Shown here in pieces: positions 5,504 to 13,155 of a stretch of 14,331 nucleotides of DNA. The stretch covers positions 1-14,331 of the forward strand of contig SLLF01000231.1 of the NCBI GenBank assembly GCA_007134175.1. The letters run 5' to 3'. Source of the stretch: Kiritimatiellia bacterium. GTDB lineage: Bacteria > Verrucomicrobiota > Kiritimatiellia > SLAD01. The notes under the pieces are model-generated. The model was not told the origin of the DNA and did not search any database. It saw only the letters and a list, made by a program, of their open reading frames with translations. The translations under genes were made by a program, and so were the position numbers. The number at the start of each line of letters is the position of its first letter. The stretch's first letter is position 1.

Positions 5504-8068
5504 ATGCATATTCACTCCGAGAAGTGGGCCCCCGCCCTGACGGTGCGCTCGTGCCTGGCCGCTATATTCTGCATGGTCGTTACGGCGGCATTGATCAATT
5601 ATGTGCATGTGATGCTGGCGGCGCACTCGCCCGGTGAACATGCCTTGGTAATCCCGGGCCTCTGGGTTTTCGGAATCATCCTGGCGCTGTGCGGCGTCGT
5701 GCACCGGTGTTTCAAGATTCGCCTGCTGTCGCGGCCGGAATTGATGTGCGTGCTCTATATTATGCTGTTGAGCGCACCGATGATGTCGCAGGGCTTTTGG
5801 CACCGCGTGGTTTCCATCTCGTCAACGATCCCCCGGACGGGCGACTTCGCGCGCAGCGACGCCTTCAGCACCAAATTCTGGCCGGCGGGTGAAAACCTGC
5901 TGCGCGCCACCGGTTTCCAACCCTCCCCGCAGGTCGAGCTCACGGGGACCTTCCGCCACGAGGTCCGCGACCATACCGCTCGCGACGGTGAGGAAATCGT
6001 CGTGCTGGAAAACCACGACAAGGGCGCACGCTCCAGTATCCGTTTTTCCATCCCGGTCAAGACGGACGAAGTCGCGAACGGCGTCATGCCGGGCACGCCC
6101 TATCTCGTCAGCGTGTTGTTGCGGCCACGCGAATTGGCCGGCGAATCACATTACTTTGTAAACCTCCTGGCGGACGACGATGACTCGTTTAACGAGCTGG
6201 TCTTTTCCCGGTCGATCCGCTCGCCATCCGTCATTCACCCACAAGGGTTCCAGCGCGAGGGGGTGTATGGCGTGGTGGTGCCCGATGCCCGGGAACGGGT
6301 CATACTGGAGGTCGGGCTGGCGGGCGAGGGCGTCCTGCACGTGGCCGATCCGCAGTTTATCAGTGTGCTGGCTTTGGAACAAATTTATACCGGCCGCCAA
6401 GTAGTCTCGCGCGATGTCTACGAGGCATTGCCGGTTCACGCGCGCCACGGCTTGATCGTTAAGCCCGACCGGTGGCTAAGTTTTGCGGGATTGACTTATC
6501 TTTTGACCGGGCACATCCCCTGGTCGGCGTGGTGGCGGCCACTGGTGGCGTGGGGGGGCTTCCTGGGTCTGGTGATGAGCGGGACCTTGAGTTTGGCCGT
6601 GCTCATGCGCCGCAAATGGGTGGATAGCGAGCGGTTCGCCCTCCCGCTTACACGCATTCCGCTCATGTTGATCGGCGAACCGGGTGAACCGGACCGGGGT
6701 TATGCCACGCCGATCTGGCGCAATCGCATGATGTGGATCGGGTTCGTTGCCGGCCTGGTGTGGTGCCTGCTGCGTATCTTCAGCTTCTACAATCCGGCCA
6801 TCCCCGATCCGACCATCGAAGTGGACCTGGCACCCTATTTCGGCCCGGAATGGGGACGTACCTGGGAGATCACGTTCACCGTCATGGCGCTGTTCGTCAG
6901 CATCGCGATTTTCGTTGAGTTGAACATTCTCATCAGCGCCGTCATCGGCTTTTTGATGTTTCGCCTGCTCTTTTGGTACGGCTACGTCTCGGGCATGGAC
7001 GCGACGCAAGGCTTTCCGTTTGACCACGAACAGCAGATCGGGGCCTATGTGGCCTATGCCGCCTGCATGCTGATCTTTTCCCGCAAATACTTCCGGGAGG
7101 TGTTAAAGGAAGCGGTAACCCGCCAGACACCGGACCGGGGTGAGATTTTTTCCTACCGGACGGCTTTACTGCTGCTGGCCGGTGTTTTCGCCGGCTCGGC
7201 CTGGTGGGCCGGCTGGATCGGACTCTCCGTTAGCGGACTGCTGCTGTTCATGGGGTTTCTCCTCCTCATCGGTTTCGTCGCCATGCGTATTCGGGCGGAG
7301 TGTGGGGTGCCCTACGGCTATTTTACCCCGACCAATCTGGCACCGGTGATGTTGCTGGCGGGAGGCATACCGGTCTTCGGCCCGGACTTGGTGGTCTTTA
7401 CCTTTGTGGCCAGCTTCTTTGTGACCGTGGCCAACTTCATGATGATTCCGGGGACACAGCTCGAAGTGATGGAGCTGGGCCGCCGCTATGGCGTCCGCCC
7501 GCGACACATCCTCGGCCTGTGCCTGATCGCCATGGTGGGCGGCCTGCTGATTGGCGGCTGGTCCTTTTTATCCATGAGTTACGCGGTGGGCGGCAATACG
7601 ATGCAATATGATTGGCCCTATATCCCCAAGAACTACTACCTGCGCCCACTGTATCAGGAGTTGATTCAGGTGAGTCGCCTGGCGGAGGAGTCAGCGGCCG
7701 TAACAGCCACGGAAGAGGGCATCGCCCCCTCAACCTATGGCTATCTCTACGGTGCCGGCGTCACCGCGTTGCTGGCGATCGGCCGGCAGCTGTTTGCGGG
7801 CTTCTGGTTTCATCCCATCGGCTTTATCCTCGGCACCACACTCCATATGGGCATGGGCTGGATCTCGGTTTGGGGCAGCATCCTGACGGCCTGGTTTATC
7901 CGCTTGCTGGTGGTCAAGATCGGCGGTGCGGAAACGGTACGCACTAAATTGCTCCCCTTCTTTGCGGGCGTCTTCCTGGCCGCCGTGACGGCTACGCTGT
8001 TCAATGCCGTGCATGCGACCTGGCTGCGCGCCCAAGGGGTGGAATTAATTTTCTGGAAACTACTGTAA
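5504..8068 (+). CDS. DUF6785/DUF6784-type OPT-like integral membrane protein with inserted beta domain
   Basis: The 854 residues form a polytopic inner-membrane protein with roughly 14 hydrophobic segments. Segments at about 17-38, 49-68 and 79-98 are followed by a long hydrophilic loop (about 100-330). The remainder run from about 344 to 840. Family marks of the DUF6785/OPT-like group are GHIPWSAWWRPLVAW at 336-350, DSERFALPLTRIP at 374-386 and RIRAECGVPYG at 595-605. The family's transported substrate is unknown. The loop carries an apparent beta-rich domain (about 135-310) beyond what the family usually has here. An in-frame TAA lies directly before the ATG, so no upstream start is possible. 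There is no Shine-Dalgarno site, so the mRNA is probably leaderless. The gene heads an operon with the FtsX-type permease 5 bases downstream. Confidence 0.82.
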   Translation: MHIHSEKWAPALTVRSCLAAIFCMVVTAALINYVHVMLAAHSPGEHALVIPGLWVFGIILALCGVVHRCFKIRLLSRPELMCVLYIMLLSAPMMSQGFWHRVVSISSTIPRTGDFARSDAFSTKFWPAGENLLRATGFQPSPQVELTGTFRHEVRDHTARDGEEIVVLENHDKGARSSIRFSIPVKTDEVANGVMPGTPYLVSVLLRPRELAGESHYFVNLLADDDDSFNELVFSRSIRSPSVIHPQGFQREGVYGVVVPDARERVILEVGLAGEGVLHVADPQFISVLALEQIYTGRQVVSRDVYEALPVHARHGLIVKPDRWLSFAGLTYLLTGHIPWSAWWRPLVAWGGFLGLVMSGTLSLAVLMRRKWVDSERFALPLTRIPLMLIGEPGEPDRGYATPIWRNRMMWIGFVAGLVWCLLRIFSFYNPAIPDPTIEVDLAPYFGPEWGRTWEITFTVMALFVSIAIFVELNILISAVIGFLMFRLLFWYGYVSGMDATQGFPFDHEQQIGAYVAYAACMLIFSRKYFREVLKEAVTRQTPDRGEIFSYRTALLLLAGVFAGSAWWAGWIGLSVSGLLLFMGFLLLIGFVAMRIRAECGVPYGYFTPTNLAPVMLLAGGIPVFGPDLVVFTFVASFFVTVANFMMIPGTQLEVMELGRRYGVRPRHILGLCLIAMVGGLLIGGWSFLSMSYAVGGNTMQYDWPYIPKNYYLRPLYQELIQVSRLAEESAAVTATEEGIAPSTYGYLYGAGVTALLAIGRQLFAGFWFHPIGFILGTTLHMGMGWISVWGSILTAWFIRLLVVKIGGAETVRTKLLPFFAGVFLAAVTATLFNAVHATWLRAQGVELIFWKLL

Positions 8069-8073
8069 GGCCG

Positions 8074-11000
8074 ATGACAAGCACGAAGGAAACATTTATT
8101 GGAGCGCTGGTCTTTCTGGCCTGCTTGTTGGCCGGGGCCACCCTGTCCATTACGTTCTTTAGTCCGTCGCGCTTCGAGCAGGAGGCCCCCTGGCTGCGTG
8201 ACTACGATCCAGCCGCCCTACGGGAAGCCACGGCCCCGGATGCCGTGGAGTCGTTGCGGGCCGCCCTGGACGGGCTCGGCCCGCGCGTGCTGGGCCAACC
8301 CGCACTGGAGGCAGCCGGGGATTTCATCCGGGCCCATTATGAGGCGTATGGATTGGACATCTACGAGTTGCAGGGGGAAACCGCCGCCCTGGTTACCCGA
8401 CAGCGCTCCCTGGCTGGAGCCGATGGCACCCCCCTGGCCGGCGTGGAGATCTATCCCTTCCCGCCCAACTATCTACAGCCGGTGGCGACGCCGGCCACCG
8501 GCATCACCGGCACCCTGAAATTAATCGATGAACAAACGATTCGGGAAGCGTCCTCTTTCGCCGGCTATATCGGCGTGGTCCGCACCGACTCGATTCCGCA
8601 CCGCCAAGGGCTGGATTGGACGCGCTATGCGCAATTGGGACTTAAGGGGCTGATTCTGGTGGCGCCCGATGGTATCGATGACATGCCGTGGGTGACGATT
8701 CACGCCGAGGGGGCATTGCGCAACGCCCTGCCGGTCAACTTCCCGCGCCTGGCCGCCAACGCCGCGTTGCTGGATCATCTGGGCGCCGACGTGCGCCTGG
8801 ATGTCACGGTTCGCTTTGAGCGCGTGCCCACCCGCACCCTGATCGGTGTACAACGCGCCCCCGCGCCGGCCCGCGAGGCGATGGTTGTAAATGTGGCCTA
8901 TGACCAGTACGGCCTGCTGCCGGATTACGGCGTGTCGTCGCTGCAGACCTACCCGCTGGCGCTCCATCTGGCGCTGGTGCAAGGGCTGGCGCCCTACACG
9001 GATGAGTTGCAGCGCGATATTATATTTGTGGCTTCCAGCGCGCAGGGCGCGGGCTTTGCCTGCCTGGATCATCTGCTGCGTATGCTCGGCCCGGCCTTCG
9101 CGCAACAACCGGCCTCCGCCCGCATTGACGAACAGTTGCACCGACACCGCGCCCGAAGCGACACGATCCTGCGCATCCAGGCGGCGCTGGACCGTACCGC
9201 GCTGCTGGACGACGTGTCCGGTACACTGGCCTTGCACCGGGATCTCACCAGCACCGACCGCCGCTTTTTCGATCAGCAATTGAACTACACCCTTAACACC
9301 CTGGTTTTTGATCAGACGGAACCCCGACTGCAGGCGCGCATCACATACGAGCGGGGCGACCGCCTTGACCTGACCCATCCCGCCTATCTGGATTACCTGC
9401 GGGAACAGCGCATCTATGACGACATGGCCGCCGCGGCGGGTTTATCGCTGGGCCGGTTGATGGAGCGGATGGCCATCGGCGTGGAGCCGCCCACACGTTT
9501 TGTCGACCACTACCGGGTAGCCGACCGCTTCCAAGCGCGCTTGACCGAACTGCGGGCCTATCATCAGGCGCAGGAGCAGATCTGGTCGGAAGGCCGCGTA
9601 CTGCACGACCTCTTCAGCGCCTACCTCGACGTAACCGTTTTTCATCCGGCCTTTATCCCGTCCATAGACGATGCCGGCGACACCGTGCGCCGGTTAATCA
9701 GCTTTGTGCCGGGCGGTCCGGCCTTTGTGAACCGACGGGTATCCGACGCGATAGGCCCCGGCTTGATACAGTCGCTGGACAGCACGATTCAACGCGTCGG
9801 ACTGGGTGATCGCCTTGGCGTTCAATCACCCGTGGGCCAGTCTCCCGGTATCGTTTACCGGACCACACACCGGTTTCCCTCGGCCGCCGCTAACTGGACC
9901 GGCCTGGGGTATCGCGCTTTTTCACTCATTAACACGGACCGCGCGACCGCCTACCGTGCGCTAACCCTCCCGCCCGACCCGCAGCGCCCGCCGCATGCCG
10001 CGCAGATGGCCACTTCGCTCGACTTTGCCGGCCAGTTCCTCCTGGCCTTTGCGCGCGGCGCCGGCCGGTTGGCGGTTCCCCCGAAGCTCAGTATCCAGCA
10101 GTTTAGCGGCAACGTATACGTCTCCGACGTGGGTCGGTCGCTGATTCCCAACTACCCGCTCGCCAACGCGCTGATTAAACCCATGGCCCGGGAGGATCTA
10201 TTTGGGAGCCGCGCGGGACGTATCGAAACCCTGGTTCACTTCACTGATCCCTACGGCCGCTACGAACTGCCCGACACCTCGTCGTTCATGTTGCCGCGCC
10301 GTTACAATCTACAGGTGGCCCGCTACGACGAACAGGGGCAACTGACCCATGTCAAAGACGAAAGCCGCACCACCCAGAACCTCTACCGCTCCGTCGATCT
10401 CGACCCGCACAACAGGGATTTTCGGCATGTCAATCTGGTGGCGTTCCGGGCCACGCCCGTGGCGGTGCTCGACCTGATCAACCCCCAGACCCTGCGGCCT
10501 TTCACCTCTGTTTCCTTGCTGCGGCAAGGCAGCCTGACCGGCTTTGCGCGGCACAACACCGTGGAAACCGAGGAGGGTCAAGTCACCTTCATCCCGCCGG
10601 AATCCTATTTTATAGCCACTTTCCGGGCCGGCACGCCTGACAACGAACTGGTGCAAACGGTCCGCTCCTTTATGGGCGGCGACCCCGTGGCGCGGGCGAT
10701 GACGGGTAGTGCCATCAGCGGCGCGGGCTACCTGGCCCAGGACCACCCGATCCTGCTGGATGCCACCTACGAGCAAGCGCGCTCCATGAATCGGCTGAAC
10801 AACACCCGGATCACCCTGCAACAGGCACGCGGCCTGACCGACCGGCATACGGTTGAATTTCACGAACAAAGCGCTGAACGGCTACGGGCCGTGGACGATT
10901 CGGCCCCTTCACAGAGCTGGCTGGAGCGACTCCTTGCGGCGCGCGACTCGCTCACCTATTCCATCATCGTCCACCCGATCCTGCGCGGTAATATCAACGA

Positions 11001-13155
11001 AGCCGTCATCAGCATTCTCTGGTACATGGGCCTGCTGGTTCCCTTCATGTTTTTCTTCGAGAAGCTGGCATTCGGATTCTCCGATATCCGCAAACAGTTG
11101 GCGGCGCAGGCGGTTATCTTTCTCGTGGTTTTCGTCCTGTTGCGCCTGTTGCATCCCGCTTTCGAAATGATCCGCTCCTCGCTGATGATCCTGCTCGGGT
11201 TTGTGATCCTCCTGATTTCCCTCGGCATCACGGCGCTTTTTGCCGGCAAGTTCCACGAGAACCTGGAGGAAATAAAACAGCGGCGCGGCCAGGTCACGGC
11301 CGCCGAAGTCAATACCATGGGCGTGATCGCTACGGCGTTCATGCTTGGACTCAATAATATGCACCGCCGCAAGGTGCGTACGGGCCTGACCTGCGCCACG
11401 CTGGTGCTGATTACGTTTGCCATGATCTGCTTTACGTCCATCTACAGCGATTTCGAGGACACGGAAATCACGCTGGGCCGCGCCAGCTACCAAGGTCTCT
11501 TGATCAAGAACGAGCAGTTCGGGCCCATCAGCGCCACCGAACTGTTCGCGCTCGAAGAGCGCTACGGCCACCGGTTCGCCATCGCCCCCCGTTTTATGTA
11601 CGTGGGCCAGATCACGGGGGAACGGGAGCTGGTCAATCCCGACCTGGAAATCATGCATGTCACGGATGGTGCGCGCACGCGCGTGCTGCCGTTCGGCTCC
11701 ATCATTCGCCTGGCACCGCATGAACCACTACGCCAGACGCTCCGTTTCGTCAGCGAACCGTACTGGTTCGACCCTGCCGAGTGGGCCGACCCCGCCGCGC
11801 CGCTAGCGGTCATTATCCCCGCCAGCATGGCCGAGCGACTCGGCATCCGCATCGCCGCCGTCAATGACGGCGGGGCACTGGTCCGCATCAACGGCAGCCC
11901 TTTTCTTGTACGGGGCGTGTTCGACGAGGAATCCTACTACGCCATGCACGACCTTGATGGTCGCCCGATCCTGCCCTTTGATGCTGTCGGGTTGCGCGAT
12001 GTCCAATTGGTGCCGGGCAGCACGCGCGAGCTGCTCGCCGATGAGGACGGCTACCTAATGGAGCCTGGCGATATCGTGCTGGCCCCGTCCATCAGCCTTG
12101 GCCTGGACGTCAGCGACGCCAATGACCGGTTGGTCTCGATCACGATCGACCTGGGCGGGCTCGCCTTTCGCGAGGCGCGGCAAGAGGTGGTCCAGTTTCT
12201 CGAACAGCGCGCCCGGCCCGCATTCTACGGCCTCGACAACACCGCCTACCGCGGCAGCCGCATGCGCGTCTCCAGCTTTGCCGGCCTGGTGGACCTCGTC
12301 ATTCCGCTCATCATCGCCGCCTTGACGGTGTTGAACACGATGAAGGGATCGGTGTACGAGCGGCGCGACGAAATCTACGTCTACAACGCCGTCGGGATCG
12401 CCCCCAAATTCATATTCTTCATGTTCTTCGCCGAGGCGTTTGTCTATGCCGTTGTCGGCTCGGTGCTGGGGTACCTGCTCAGCCAAGGCACCGGCACGAT
12501 CCTGACCGCGCTCGATTTAACCGGTGGCCTGAACATGACCTTCGCCTCGGTCAACAGCATCTACGCATCGCTGGCCGTCGTGGCGGCGGTCTTCATCTCG
12601 ACCTATTTCCCGGCTAAGTCAGCGGTGGAGATCGCGGCCCCCGCCGAGGAGTCGGGCTGGGATATGCCGGAACCGGAGGGCGACACGCTGACCTTTGATC
12701 TGCCTTTCACCTTCGACCAACGCGAACGCATCGCGGTGCTGGCCTTCTTCCATCGCCACTTGCTGGATCACGGCGAAGGCGGCGCAGGCGGTTTCGCCGC
12801 TGGCGTACCCCGTTTTCAACTGCGGGGCGATGCCGGCGGCGGCGCGAAAGGGGTTGTGCCTGCCCTTGCGGCGATGATCTGGTTGCAACCATACGATTTG
12901 GGGGTATCGCAGCAGCTCTGCATCGAAACCCCGCTGGACGATGAAACCGGCGAGTTTATCGCCTGTCTGCGCTTGACGCGCGTGTCCGGTACACAGGAAG
13001 CGTGGCGTCGCGTCAATCACCGCTTCATGGCCAGCATCCGGCGCCAATTTTTACATTGGCGGGCGGTCGCACCCGCTCAGAAACAGGAGCTGTTCGCGGA
13101 AGCCCGCGCACAGATCGAGGCCACCGGACCCCAGGAGCACACCCCGCATGGCTAG
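8074..13155 (+). CDS. Giant FtsX/MacB-type permease fused to an inactive M28-peptidase-like extracytoplasmic domain
   Basis: This 1693-residue inner-membrane protein is far larger than ordinary FtsX or MacB permeases (about 300-650). A signal anchor lies at 8-30. Residues about 55-350 resemble M28 peptidases (DGLGPRVLGQPALEAA, a PA-like insert near 140-240, then the core). However, the HxD zinc motif is AYD (275-277), the Glu-Glu motif is AQ (323-324), and the usual DD-containing loop is absent, so catalysis is unlikely. About 350-960 is a large extracytoplasmic region with a helical part, then beta domains (GRYELP near 728). Three membrane segments (about 977-997, 1008-1026, 1036-1057) precede the FtsX core: NNMHRRKVRTGLT before a segment at about 1105-1124, an extracytoplasmic domain to about 1400, and three segments at about 1403-1422, 1447-1470 and 1492-1512. 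A cytoplasmic tail of about 170 residues ends it. Such permeases normally work with an ABC ATPase, and none is in the window. The gene overlaps the next one by 8 bases. Confidence 0.83.
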   Translation: MTSTKETFIGALVFLACLLAGATLSITFFSPSRFEQEAPWLRDYDPAALREATAPDAVESLRAALDGLGPRVLGQPALEAAGDFIRAHYEAYGLDIYELQGETAALVTRQRSLAGADGTPLAGVEIYPFPPNYLQPVATPATGITGTLKLIDEQTIREASSFAGYIGVVRTDSIPHRQGLDWTRYAQLGLKGLILVAPDGIDDMPWVTIHAEGALRNALPVNFPRLAANAALLDHLGADVRLDVTVRFERVPTRTLIGVQRAPAPAREAMVVNVAYDQYGLLPDYGVSSLQTYPLALHLALVQGLAPYTDELQRDIIFVASSAQGAGFACLDHLLRMLGPAFAQQPASARIDEQLHRHRARSDTILRIQAALDRTALLDDVSGTLALHRDLTSTDRRFFDQQLNYTLNTLVFDQTEPRLQARITYERGDRLDLTHPAYLDYLREQRIYDDMAAAAGLSLGRLMERMAIGVEPPTRFVDHYRVADRFQARLTELRAYHQAQEQIWSEGRVLHDLFSAYLDVTVFHPAFIPSIDDAGDTVRRLISFVPGGPAFVNRRVSDAIGPGLIQSLDSTIQRVGLGDRLGVQSPVGQSPGIVYRTTHRFPSAAANWTGLGYRAFSLINTDRATAYRALTLPPDPQRPPHAAQMATSLDFAGQFLLAFARGAGRLAVPPKLSIQQFSGNVYVSDVGRSLIPNYPLANALIKPMAREDLFGSRAGRIETLVHFTDPYGRYELPDTSSFMLPRRYNLQVARYDEQGQLTHVKDESRTTQNLYRSVDLDPHNRDFRHVNLVAFRATPVAVLDLINPQTLRPFTSVSLLRQGSLTGFARHNTVETEEGQVTFIPPESYFIATFRAGTPDNELVQTVRSFMGGDPVARAMTGSAISGAGYLAQDHPILLDATYEQARSMNRLNNTRITLQQARGLTDRHTVEFHEQSAERLRAVDDSAPSQSWLERLLAARDSLTYSIIVHPILRGNINEAVISILWYMGLLVPFMFFFEKLAFGFSDIRKQLAAQAVIFLVVFVLLRLLHPAFEMIRSSLMILLGFVILLISLGITALFAGKFHENLEEIKQRRGQVTAAEVNTMGVIATAFMLGLNNMHRRKVRTGLTCATLVLITFAMICFTSIYSDFEDTEITLGRASYQGLLIKNEQFGPISATELFALEERYGHRFAIAPRFMYVGQITGERELVNPDLEIMHVTDGARTRVLPFGSIIRLAPHEPLRQTLRFVSEPYWFDPAEWADPAAPLAVIIPASMAERLGIRIAAVNDGGALVRINGSPFLVRGVFDEESYYAMHDLDGRPILPFDAVGLRDVQLVPGSTRELLADEDGYLMEPGDIVLAPSISLGLDVSDANDRLVSITIDLGGLAFREARQEVVQFLEQRARPAFYGLDNTAYRGSRMRVSSFAGLVDLVIPLIIAALTVLNTMKGSVYERRDEIYVYNAVGIAPKFIFFMFFAEAFVYAVVGSVLGYLLSQGTGTILTALDLTGGLNMTFASVNSIYASLAVVAAVFISTYFPAKSAVEIAAPAEESGWDMPEPEGDTLTFDLPFTFDQRERIAVLAFFHRHLLDHGEGGAGGFAAGVPRFQLRGDAGGGAKGVVPALAAMIWLQPYDLGVSQQLCIETPLDDETGEFIACLRLTRVSGTQEAWRRVNHRFMASIRRQFLHWRAVAPAQKQELFAEARAQIEATGPQEHTPHG
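13133..13137 (+). promoter_or_regulatory. Shine-Dalgarno site of the downstream OPT-like gene
   Basis: AGGAG lies 10 bases before the ATG at 13148, inside the last codons of the permease gene. With the 8-base overlap of the two genes it suggests translational coupling and supports 13148 as the start. Confidence 0.65.

Noticed and set aside
8521..9378. Long minus-strand open frame (285 codons) inside the permease gene
   Set aside because: Antisense shadow of a high-GC gene; the translation is low-complexity and lacks a ribosome binding site or a known domain.
8074..13155. Active M28 aminopeptidase, or cell-division FtsX
   Set aside because: The zinc ligands are replaced, and the size, extra domains and lack of an adjacent ftsE do not fit cell-division FtsX.
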